17,112 nucleotides of DNA from Candidatus Zixiibacteriota bacterium (lineage in GTDB: Bacteria; Zixibacteria; MSB-5A5; GN15; FEB-12): positions 1 to 17,112 of the forward strand of contig JAGLXI010000256.1 of assembly GCA_023132995.1 (NCBI GenBank), in the 5' to 3' direction. Below the pieces are notes generated by a model that worked only from the letters and a program-made list of their open reading frames with translations, made no database searches and was not told where the DNA came from. Each line of letters starts with the position of its first letter. Within the stretch, counting starts at the first letter, position 1. Below are positions 5,783-13,153 of the stretch, piece by piece. Both the position numbers and the translations under genes were made by a program.

Positions 5783-8779
5783 ATGAGCGTGACTCACGAG
5801 TTGTCCGGCTACAGGATCCTTGGACAACTCGGCCGCGGGGGGACGGCCGAAGTCGCCCGTGTATTCTCCCCCAAGCTCCACCGGGAAGCAGCCCTCAAAT
5901 ACGCCTCGGAGAGATCCGAGGGCGAAAACGTGGACTTCCCTCGCCTGTGCGCCCGCGAGTTCAAGCTCATCGGCAATCTGAGATTCCCGGGGTTGGTACA
6001 TATCCTCGATTTTTCTCCGGGGAAACAGACCTGCCTTCTCATGGAACTCTGCCACGGTCCCACATTGGATCAGGTCGGACAGGTTGCCGACCTGAACGTG
6101 GCTCTTAACCTCATTTCCGCTGCAGCTCTCGATCTCGAATACCTGCGAGCCCGCTCCATCGTCCATGGTGACCTGAAAGCCCAGAATATCTTCCTGCCCC
6201 AATCCTGGCGGCAGAGAGGCGATAACAAGCTCTTCTATGTCAAGCTCTCCGATTTTTCCCTGGGTCGAACGGCAGACGAGCCGCAGGAAGAGCGGGCCGG
6301 TCTGGGAACCGTCGGCTACATGGCGCCGGAAACAATCACTGACAGACAATGTACAAGCCGTTCCGATCTGTTCGCGCTCGGGGTCATTTCTTACCGGTTG
6401 CTCACCGGTCGACATCCTTACATCGACGGAGACGACGCCGACCCGGTTCATGTCAACGCGCGGGTTCTGGAAACACAGCCGGAGCCGATAGAGAGCCTTC
6501 GACCCGACGCCCCTGCCCTCCTGGTTCAGTTGGTAGGCTCTCTGCTGGCCGCGAATGAATCCGACCGGCCCAAGACCGCATGGGAAGTCTGCCGGATTCT
6601 GCGTGAGGCTGGAGCCCGGTACCCCTTTGAGAAGGCACTCCGGCCGGCCCACCTGCTTACGCCTGGGAAGTCATACCGGGAGTCCGTGGAGTCGATCCTG
6701 GATCTCACCGACCGGCAACGCGAGCGCTTGGAACGGATATGCGCTGAAGACGGCAATTCCCTTCGTTTGGCCCTGACTGTCAACTTCCTCAAAGGCCTTC
6801 TCGTCTACAAAACAGGACGGTTCGCATTCAAGGGAGATGTCTATTGGCCGTCACGGCTGCGACGGGAAACGCTACGCAGGTACCAAGCCGCTACGTTCGG
6901 GGAACGAAGACTTTTGACTCGCGTGGCAATCGCAGGTGGCGTCACCATCTCCTGCAAATTAGGGTTGATCGGTGAGGGTCGCTTCTGTGACGTATCACCC
7001 CTGTTCTTTGAAACCCTCCGCCAGTTCATTCATGCTCACGTTATAAGAAAGCTGTCCTCCGGCCTGGCGGCTGAGGCAGAACGCCGGGAGTTGCACACCC
7101 CGGCGACAGACCTCTACCTGCAATCCGGGAACCTCGAGGGGGCGGAACGCTGCGCCTACCAGGCGGCCGTGGCTCTGAACAAGGAGCATCTCAAAAGCGA
7201 CGCCCTGACAATCCTGGCCAGAGTGATCGGCTACGCGAGAATGATCGGCAGAGACCACGCGGTACGACAACTGTTGATGACCAAGGGCGACATCCACAAG
7301 GAAGTCGGCAACACCGCCTCGGCTATGGCCGCGTACCAGGCCATTGTTGATCAGTACGAGCAGGCTTCCCCGGATGCCATCCTGGCGGAAACGTACAAGA
7401 ATCTCGGCGATCTGTACAAGATGAAACAGAACTTCCAGGCGGGTATCGAGTCGCTGCAAAGCGCCCTGGCAATCTACAGGAAGCTTGATGACGAAAGGGA
7501 AGTATCCCACACTCTGAACAACATGGGTAACATGTACTTCGTGGCAGCTGATTACGCCGCCGCCCTGCATGAGTACCGCACCGCCCTGCAAATCCAGAGG
7601 CGTCTGTCGGCACGATCTGATGTGGCCACGACTCTGAGCAACATCGGCTCCGTATATGCTATCCAGGGCCGGTTGGGCCGATCCCTGCACCTGTACAGCC
7701 TGGCCCTTCAGATCACCCGTGACATCGGCAACCAGAGCGAGATCGCCCGCCTGCTCAACAACCTCGGGTACATCCATCACCTTTGCGGGCAGCCCGGGAA
7801 ATCCGTCGACTGCCTTATGGAATCCCTGGAAATAAACCGGCGGATAGGCAGCAAGAAAGAGGTACTGTTCAACCTCGACAACCTGACGGTCATAATGATA
7901 TCAGCCGGTCAGCTACGGAAGTCCCTTCAGCACCTCAAGGAAGGTATGGCCCTGGCAGAAGCTCTGGCCGACAAACCGCATTTGGGCGCATTCAAGACAG
8001 CGTTGGGTACAGTCCTGAAACGCATGGGACGCTTTGGCGATGCCGATACCTGCTACCAAGAAGCCACACAGATATACGCCGACCTCGACGACGCCACGGG
8101 CAATGCCCGCCTGTCGATTGGTCGCGCCGACCTGGCTTACCACATCGGTGACGGCAGCAAGGCCTTGACGATTGCCACTGAGGCACTGGATGCGGCCTGC
8201 GCCGTCGGCGAAAAGCCGAACGAACTCGACGCCCTGTTGGTGGTAACCAGGGTGTCCGACAACGAGAAGTTGATTGGCCGGGCGTTCGATCTTGCCGACG
8301 AACTGCACCTCAGCCAGGAGCGTACCGTCTTTGCCTTCAACTCCCTGGCATCGAAATTACGTCAGGGGAACGCCACAGCGCACGACGAACACGCCCACAG
8401 AGCCCTTGCCGATCTCGACGAAATGCCGGACAACATTGAGGTACCGGGCTTGTGCAATACCGCCGCCGAACTGATGGTCGCATCAGATCGGAACGACCGT
8501 GCCCTGAGATACCTGCAGCGAGCTGAGAGAGTCGCCGCTGCCTCGGGTCTTAATCCCGAACTGGTCACAACATTTACGCTCCGGGGCATGATCGAAACGG
8601 CTGAGGGCGAATACGAACGGGGCTACGCCGACTACCGAAAGGCGCTTGAAATCAGCAGAAAGATCGCCGACGGCATTCACGATGAGAAAGACCTCCTGAC
8701 TTACCAGGGCCGGCCCGCAATAAGGTTCCTGCAAGGAGAGATCAAGCGGCTGGTCACCGCTGTAGGAACAGTGGAATAA
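5783..8779 (+). CDS. Serine/threonine protein kinase with C-terminal TPR array, atypical HGD/DFS motifs
   Basis: 998 aa; the ATG starts on the base after the kinase gene's TAG, implying translational coupling. The kinase domain spans about 8-280: glycine loop LGRGGTAEV (16-24), Lys39, Glu59, catalytic HGDLKAQN (128-135), metal-binding DFS (157-159), APE (181-183), Asp195 and Arg262. Catalytic Lys, Asp and Asn are present, but the HRD arginine is Gly and the DFG glycine is Ser. Residues about 285-435 resemble the winged-helix linker that follows the ATPase in kinase-STAND-TPR proteins, but no Walker A is seen. From about 440 to the end run many TPR-like units at about 40-residue spacing (such as LAETYKNLGDLYKMKQNF, and TLNNMGNMYFVAADYAAAL). 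No membrane segment is seen. It is probably a cytoplasmic signalling kinase whose TPRs bind partners. Substrates are unknown. Confidence 0.9.
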   Translation: MSVTHELSGYRILGQLGRGGTAEVARVFSPKLHREAALKYASERSEGENVDFPRLCAREFKLIGNLRFPGLVHILDFSPGKQTCLLMELCHGPTLDQVGQVADLNVALNLISAAALDLEYLRARSIVHGDLKAQNIFLPQSWRQRGDNKLFYVKLSDFSLGRTADEPQEERAGLGTVGYMAPETITDRQCTSRSDLFALGVISYRLLTGRHPYIDGDDADPVHVNARVLETQPEPIESLRPDAPALLVQLVGSLLAANESDRPKTAWEVCRILREAGARYPFEKALRPAHLLTPGKSYRESVESILDLTDRQRERLERICAEDGNSLRLALTVNFLKGLLVYKTGRFAFKGDVYWPSRLRRETLRRYQAATFGERRLLTRVAIAGGVTISCKLGLIGEGRFCDVSPLFFETLRQFIHAHVIRKLSSGLAAEAERRELHTPATDLYLQSGNLEGAERCAYQAAVALNKEHLKSDALTILARVIGYARMIGRDHAVRQLLMTKGDIHKEVGNTASAMAAYQAIVDQYEQASPDAILAETYKNLGDLYKMKQNFQAGIESLQSALAIYRKLDDEREVSHTLNNMGNMYFVAADYAAALHEYRTALQIQRRLSARSDVATTLSNIGSVYAIQGRLGRSLHLYSLALQITRDIGNQSEIARLLNNLGYIHHLCGQPGKSVDCLMESLEINRRIGSKKEVLFNLDNLTVIMISAGQLRKSLQHLKEGMALAEALADKPHLGAFKTALGTVLKRMGRFGDADTCYQEATQIYADLDDATGNARLSIGRADLAYHIGDGSKALTIATEALDAACAVGEKPNELDALLVVTRVSDNEKLIGRAFDLADELHLSQERTVFAFNSLASKLRQGNATAHDEHAHRALADLDEMPDNIEVPGLCNTAAELMVASDRNDRALRYLQRAERVAAASGLNPELVTTFTLRGMIETAEGEYERGYADYRKALEISRKIADGIHDEKDLLTYQGRPAIRFLQGEIKRLVTAVGTVE

Positions 8780-8805
8780 CAGACCCCAGCCATGTTATCA
8801 ATAAA

Positions 8806-8833
8806 AAAACCGGCACTCCTAAGCGCCGGTTTT
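8806..8833. terminator. Bidirectional rho-independent terminator
   Basis: AAAACCGGC (8806-8814), a 10-base loop, GCCGGTTTT (8825-8833). The plus strand ends in TTTTCTC and the minus strand in a run of seven T (complement of 8803-8809). It sits between the convergent kinase-TPR gene (ends 8779) and lipoprotein gene (ends 8851), so it can stop transcription from both sides. Confidence 0.88.
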
Positions 8834-8850
8834 CTCATAGGCGATCTTGC

Positions 8851-10266
8851 TCAGAACCTCTGAATCTGCACATTCACTCTTGGGAACCCAATATAGACGT
8901 CACGATTATAGTTTGTGCGATTATTCATAATGAACACCTGCACGGTGTCGTCCACCTGCCTCCGCGTGTCCGGAAGATCCCGGGTCATTACAAACAGCGG
9001 AAAGTTGGTCGTGTCAGTAACATAGTTCGTGGGTTCCAGCGTGATGAATACCGTGCCTTTAGTGACCCCGCCGCCGGGCACCAGGTTGACGGCCTGATCG
9101 ACCCCGCCCGGGAGGTTTTTCAGGAAATCCTCACCCGGAAAGGGCGGAACACGGGCCGGGTTTGCACCATCCACATATGGATTGGCGCTGTCGGGCTGGT
9201 AAATATCCGTGAATTTGCCGGTTGTCAGCAGCCCGCCATCAATAGCGCGGAGTAGTGAATCGAATCCTGTGTTATAATTGATCCAGGCTGGGGGGGTAAC
9301 CTCGCCGAGACTCGCTCCGAAGTCATTGATGATCGATGATACCACCCATCCCTTGTAACACCAGCCATAAGACGAATAATCAGGCAGGGGATAAGCGAGC
9401 TGTAAGAATGCGTCATACACCATGTTGGTGTCTGCGCCGGTACTGAAGGTGAGATTGACTCTCGTGGTGAGCAGGCAGGGATTTCCGGGTGTGCACTGGC
9501 CGGAGTCGCACTCCTCATAGGTTTCCACGTCGTAGAGTATAATCCGCTGTTCGACCGTGTCGAATCCAAAAATCCTCTGGATCACGGTATCGCGAATGTT
9601 CGAGATATCTACAATGCTGCGAACACTATCGCCGTCGTTCTCGGTGAAACTGTCCTTCCAGACGGTATCAATGGACCAACTGGCGAGCGCCGTCGTATCC
9701 TGCAGACGCGCCACTCTCTCGAAATATGCAGAGAACCAGATGGCCGCCCCGTCGGTGATAGGATCGCGACCGTCGGATGAGGACTCCATGTTGAACTCCA
9801 ACGCTGACTGCGACACGGAGTCACTCAGCGGGAAAATCAGATCCAGGGGATGGTCTTCCGGGTCGATTATAGTGTCGATCAGCATCACCGGGCCAACACT
9901 CGTTTCCAGATCACGCTGGACGGTAATAAGAAGCCACTGGTAGGCGAGAACATCACCGTCAAACTCAAACCGATTGCCTTCTTCCCGGGGAAGACCGTTC
10001 TCATCGAGGTAGGTGTCAGTGTCGAAATCGTAGCAAAACCTGGCGATGGGGACAGCTTCATGAATGCTCTCATTGATCATAGTGTCGGCCACCCACAATT
10101 GGTAAACCATTCCCGGCGGACTGCTGGGCAGGCGTTCAGCCGACAGATCCAGGATCGTTCGTGATTTGCCGGTCATGATATCCTCAGGCTGAGAGCAGCC
10201 AAAGTAGAGAGTAATAGAACCGACAAGCAAAACCAGGAACAACACCCGCTTATGGCACCGTAACAT
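8851..10266 (-). CDS. Orphan lipoprotein, unknown function
   Basis: 471 aa from the ATG at 10266; a TTG directly upstream (10269) is also possible, since GGAGG (10276-10280) is 9 and 6 bases from them. The N-terminus has basic residues, a hydrophobic core (LFLVLLVGSITLYFG) and Cys24, a signal peptidase II type lipoprotein signal whose -3 residue (Tyr) is unusual; Ser follows the Cys, which favours outer-membrane sorting. The mature part is rich in Asp, Thr and aromatics, looks beta-rich, and has a cluster of three Cys (CDSGQCTPGNPC) near the middle. I recognise no domain. It has its own promoter and stands divergent from the zinc-ribbon/TPR gene. It may be a cell-surface or extracellular structural lipoprotein, but this is a guess. 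Confidence 0.85.
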   Translation of the reverse strand: MLRCHKRVLFLVLLVGSITLYFGCSQPEDIMTGKSRTILDLSAERLPSSPPGMVYQLWVADTMINESIHEAVPIARFCYDFDTDTYLDENGLPREEGNRFEFDGDVLAYQWLLITVQRDLETSVGPVMLIDTIIDPEDHPLDLIFPLSDSVSQSALEFNMESSSDGRDPITDGAAIWFSAYFERVARLQDTTALASWSIDTVWKDSFTENDGDSVRSIVDISNIRDTVIQRIFGFDTVEQRIILYDVETYEECDSGQCTPGNPCLLTTRVNLTFSTGADTNMVYDAFLQLAYPLPDYSSYGWCYKGWVVSSIINDFGASLGEVTPPAWINYNTGFDSLLRAIDGGLLTTGKFTDIYQPDSANPYVDGANPARVPPFPGEDFLKNLPGGVDQAVNLVPGGGVTKGTVFITLEPTNYVTDTTNFPLFVMTRDLPDTRRQVDDTVQVFIMNNRTNYNRDVYIGFPRVNVQIQRF

Positions 10267-10280
10267 CAAGTATTTCCTCC

Positions 10281-10297
10281 TCCGATTATCAATCGGA
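10281..10297 (-). promoter_or_regulatory. Perfect hairpin abutting the lipoprotein ribosome binding site
   Basis: TCCGATT and AATCGGA form a perfect 7-bp stem around a 3-base loop. On the minus strand the 3' arm ends directly against the Shine-Dalgarno GGAGG (10276-10280). In RNA this could hide or present the ribosome binding site; in DNA it could be an operator, since it lies within the expected leader of the promoter at 10325-10354. Confidence 0.5.
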
Positions 10298-10324
10298 CGT
10301 TAGTCTCCACAATTACAGAACTCC

Positions 10325-10354
10325 AATATAAGCACCCTCCTCAGTCACTGTCAA
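10325..10354 (-). promoter_or_regulatory. Sigma-70-like promoter of the lipoprotein gene
   Basis: On the minus strand, TTGACA (10349-10354, a perfect -35) is followed after 18 bases by TATATT (10325-10330, five of six matches to TATAAT). It points at the lipoprotein gene and predicts a leader of about 50 nt. It is the best sigma-70-like promoter I see in the window. Confidence 0.7.
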
Positions 10355-10484
10355 GCCCTTACTACCAGCGTTTTTGCGGTTCCTGATACTCGACGCGCGC
10401 ACCCCCCCGAATATCTAAAGAAATCAGCGCCCAGGCCGATAAAAACCCTAAAGAGCCATAACAGTTTAGCAGGAAACCAAGCTC

Positions 10485-12620
10485 TTGAGCAAATGCCCCA
10501 ACTGTCAGACCGCAATATCAAGCCCCGACGCTGAATTCTGTCCCAAGTGCGGCTGGACACTGAATAAACCGGCCGACCGGGTGAACAGCCATGAGGAAAG
10601 CCCCGACGGTCTGGACTTTGTTGTCACCGAAGCCAGCGATACAGATTCCGAGTTTGTGGGCGGTACAAGCAAATTCCCCGATGACCAGAACGACATCGAC
10701 ATCGAATCCACAAGCGACCTGATGGAAGGTGAAGCCCTGAGCAGGGACGGTGAGCCATCGCTGCCACGCCCTGCCAGCAGCGTCGACCTCAAGCCGATAG
10801 GAGAGTCGGAACCGCCGCCGCCGCCGGGACTTGAAGGAGACTCCCGGAGCATTTCGGGCAGGGAGTCAGAATCGGCACCGGAGGCGAACAAGTCGGATGT
10901 TCAAGTCCCCGTTCAACCCGGATTCGCCGCCCCAGGCGGATTGCGGGAGGGTCCCCGTGAAAGCGATTCCGGTCCCTACCTGACCGACCGCGAAAAAGAA
11001 GAGCTGATTAGGAAGATCGATGAGGCCAACCGATCCGCCGCCTCGAAACAGGAAGCTGTGACCAATCGAATCGATTCCACTTCGTCGACAACCGAAAATC
11101 AGTCAGGTCTTCCGCAGCCCAGGATGGCCGGGCGCGGCAAGGGCATCGCCTACTTTTACAAGAACTTCATCCAGGTCGTCAGCAGCCAGGCAATACATCC
11201 CGATGACGAACTGCTCCTCAACGATAGATGCTACGAACTCAAACCTAAGAGAATCGGCTCCGGAGCCATCATCGGCGGCAGTGTCGTCCTGTTTGCCATC
11301 ATCCTGGTCATCGTGGGGTCACTTTTTGTCTCCGACATGGATCGCGGTACCGGCGAGATATTGGGCATGGCGCTGGATGACGGCGGACAGCCATACGTTC
11401 AAGGCAGCAGGATAAAACTTCCGGACCTGGGCATCTCGGTACGCTCTAACCCCCAGGGTTTTTTCCGGTTCGACGAAGTTGCACCGGGAACGCACAGGAT
11501 AGAGTATCATTTCCCCGGCCGACCCGCCACAGCGGAATACACCACCGTCGCCGCCGGAGAGGTGTCGATGATCACGCTGAAGCCTTCAGTCGATGAGGCG
11601 GAGGCTTTCGGCTCGGTGTCGGGGGTTCGGGGTCAGTCCGGTGGGGCATCCATCTCCGGCTCGGTTCCTGACGGAAGCTTGCCGCCCGACGTTTCCAGAC
11701 AGAAGCCGGTCGGCACCTCAAAGAAAAAAACGACAAAGACCGGTTTCTCGAAACTGATCCTGGCTGCCAGCGTCGACGGAGCCCGGCTGTCAATCGATGG
11801 TAAGGTGCTTGGGGCCGGAAACCTGACCTACTCGGGGCTGAAACCGGGCCGCCATACGTATGCTGTCGAGGCGGACGGCTACCAGCCGACGGCAGGCACT
11901 ATCGACCTTGAAGCAGGCAAAACCAAGCGCCTCAAGGTGGCCCTTGTCCCGATGACGCAGGAACAACTGGAAGCCGCGTACTCGGCGGAAGACTTCTATT
12001 ACGCAGGAATCTCGCATCTGAAATCCGGCGACCATGCATCGGCGGTGGACTATTTCACCAGAGCCATCAGCATCCAGCCCAGTTACGCAGACGCCTACCG
12101 CGCCCGCGCCGATGCCTATACCCGTGGATCGGCGCCGACTCTTGCCCACGACGACTACATCAGGGCAGCCGAGATTTTCCGCATGAACAAGGATTTCAAC
12201 CCGGCTATCACGGCTTACAACAGCGCCATCGAGGTTGACGGCAAGTCACTTGCCGCGTACCTCGGAAGGGCAGAGCTGTACCTTCACAAGGGCGAAGAGA
12301 TCGCGGCCCTGGCTGACTATGAGGCCGCTCTCAAGATCGACAAAAAGTGCGGCGCGGCTCACTTTGGCCTGGGCGAGGCCCGCTTCAAACAGGGCAACTA
12401 CAAGAAGGCGATCCAGCACTTCAAGAAAGCCCGATCTCTTGACGAAAAGGACCCCCTGGTACACCAGTACCTGATGCTGAGCTACCTGTTGGTGGACGAC
12501 ACGAGAAATGTCAAGAAGTGCTACAAGACATTTCAGAAAGTGGCTTCTGAATCCGAAATTGACCGTTTCCGCACCGATGAAAGATTCAGCGCCGTACTCA
12601 AGATCGTGGAAACCGAGTGA
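10485..12620 (+). CDS. Membrane protein: zinc ribbon, acidic linker, TM helix, PEGA and TPR domains
   Basis: 711 aa from a TTG; an in-frame TAG at 10467 and AGGAA at 10471-10475 make this the only reasonable start, and the zinc ribbon begins straight after. Order: zinc ribbon CPNC...CPKC (Cys4, 7, 19, 22); disordered acidic, Pro-rich linker (about 30-215, with EPPPPPG near 109-115); a short folded segment (220-257, AYFYKNFIQVV...LLLNDRCYEL); transmembrane helix (259-283); a carboxypeptidase-regulatory-like beta domain (288-367, GFFRFDEVAPGTHRIEY); a Lys/Ser-rich linker; PEGA domain (about 424-488, ARLSIDGKVLGAGNLTYSGL); and TPRs (about 500-690). Basic residues before and acidic after the helix suggest a cytoplasmic N-terminus and a periplasmic C-terminus. 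It probably scaffolds envelope partners; no enzyme domain is seen. A Cys-rich gene follows after 12 bases. Confidence 0.88.
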   Translation: MSKCPNCQTAISSPDAEFCPKCGWTLNKPADRVNSHEESPDGLDFVVTEASDTDSEFVGGTSKFPDDQNDIDIESTSDLMEGEALSRDGEPSLPRPASSVDLKPIGESEPPPPPGLEGDSRSISGRESESAPEANKSDVQVPVQPGFAAPGGLREGPRESDSGPYLTDREKEELIRKIDEANRSAASKQEAVTNRIDSTSSTTENQSGLPQPRMAGRGKGIAYFYKNFIQVVSSQAIHPDDELLLNDRCYELKPKRIGSGAIIGGSVVLFAIILVIVGSLFVSDMDRGTGEILGMALDDGGQPYVQGSRIKLPDLGISVRSNPQGFFRFDEVAPGTHRIEYHFPGRPATAEYTTVAAGEVSMITLKPSVDEAEAFGSVSGVRGQSGGASISGSVPDGSLPPDVSRQKPVGTSKKKTTKTGFSKLILAASVDGARLSIDGKVLGAGNLTYSGLKPGRHTYAVEADGYQPTAGTIDLEAGKTKRLKVALVPMTQEQLEAAYSAEDFYYAGISHLKSGDHASAVDYFTRAISIQPSYADAYRARADAYTRGSAPTLAHDDYIRAAEIFRMNKDFNPAITAYNSAIEVDGKSLAAYLGRAELYLHKGEEIAALADYEAALKIDKKCGAAHFGLGEARFKQGNYKKAIQHFKKARSLDEKDPLVHQYLMLSYLLVDDTRNVKKCYKTFQKVASESEIDRFRTDERFSAVLKIVETE

Positions 12621-12632
12621 GGAGCCTGTCTT

Positions 12633-12968
12633 ATGACCGGGAAACTCAACTGCTGGGAATTTAAGAACTGCGGCCGGGAAAAGGGGGGGCTCTTGACGGA
12701 AGCTCTGGGTGAATGCCCTGTGCCACGGGCTATGAAGTTCGACGGTCACAACGACGGCAAGGGGGCCGGTCGGGCCTGCTGGATGGTTCGTGACTCTGCC
12801 TGCCGTCTGAGCGACGGCCGGCGCTCGCCGTCAAACCCCTGCTGCAACTGTGAGTTCTACAAGCGGGTGGTGTTTGAACAGGAAGGCGACACGCGCTTTC
12901 GGTTTACATCCGCACCTACGCCGTCCAAATCAGTGCCGTCTCCCAATATCGGCAGGACGTTGAAGTAG
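12633..12968 (+). CDS. Two-CW-type small cysteine-rich protein
   Basis: 111 aa, ATG preceded by GAGGAG (12619-12624) that overlaps the end of the upstream gene, so the two are probably co-transcribed. Eight cysteines: CW at 7-8 (NCWEFKNCG), Cys13, Cys28, CW at 49-50 (GRACWMV), Cys57, and CCNC at 70-73. This paired CW arrangement is the hallmark of the two-CW domain family, found mostly in Deltaproteobacteria and related anaerobes, whose role is not established; the Cys pattern suggests metal or cluster binding. The Ser/Pro-rich tail after about 92 looks disordered. There is no signal peptide. Confidence 0.75.
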   Translation: MTGKLNCWEFKNCGREKGGLLTEALGECPVPRAMKFDGHNDGKGAGRACWMVRDSACRLSDGRRSPSNPCCNCEFYKRVVFEQEGDTRFRFTSAPTPSKSVPSPNIGRTLK

Positions 12969-13078
12969 GCCGATTTCACCGGTCATCCGCCTTCCTTCCC
13001 ACACACATGTACCGCACCGTGAGCGGGCTGAAGTGACATGGCATAGCCTGTCGCGAGACCATGTCTACCTTTTCGCTC

Positions 13079-13107
13079 TTGCCTGCTGAACTTTTTTCGC
13101 CTATGTT
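13079..13107 (+). promoter_or_regulatory. Possible sigma-70-like promoter of the S9 peptidase gene
   Basis: TTGCCT (13079-13084), 17 bases, TATGTT (13102-13107): four of six matches at each box and ideal spacing, 47 bases before the ATG. The match is modest. Confidence 0.3.
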
Positions 13108-13143
13108 CGTCAGATTAGATAAACCAAAGGAATTTGCTTTAGC

Positions 13144-13149
13144 AGGAGG
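13144..13149 (+). promoter_or_regulatory. Ribosome binding site that fixes the S9 peptidase start
   Basis: AGGAGG lies four bases before the ATG at 13154. The reading frame is open 31 codons further upstream (first ATG at 13061), but only this start has a strong ribosome binding site and places a signal peptide at the very N-terminus. Confidence 0.8.
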
Positions 13150-13153
13150 AATC

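Noticed and set aside
5648..6652. Long minus-strand open frame (334 codons)
   Set aside because: It lies antisense across the histidine kinase and Ser/Thr kinase genes, whose motifs are unmistakable; its translation is free of domain signals and is a codon-bias shadow.
6995..7780. Minus-strand open frame (261 codons)
   Set aside because: Antisense to the TPR array, with a Gln/Val-rich repeat-like translation that just mirrors the TPR codons.
13040..13056. TGGCATAGCCTGTCGC as a second sigma-54 promoter before the S9 peptidase gene
   Set aside because: The -24 half is partial and the -12 half lacks TTGC; too weak to call.
13061..13153. N-terminal extension of the S9 peptidase from the ATG at 13061
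   Set aside because: AGGAGG and a signal peptide both point to the ATG at 13154; the extension has no ribosome binding site.
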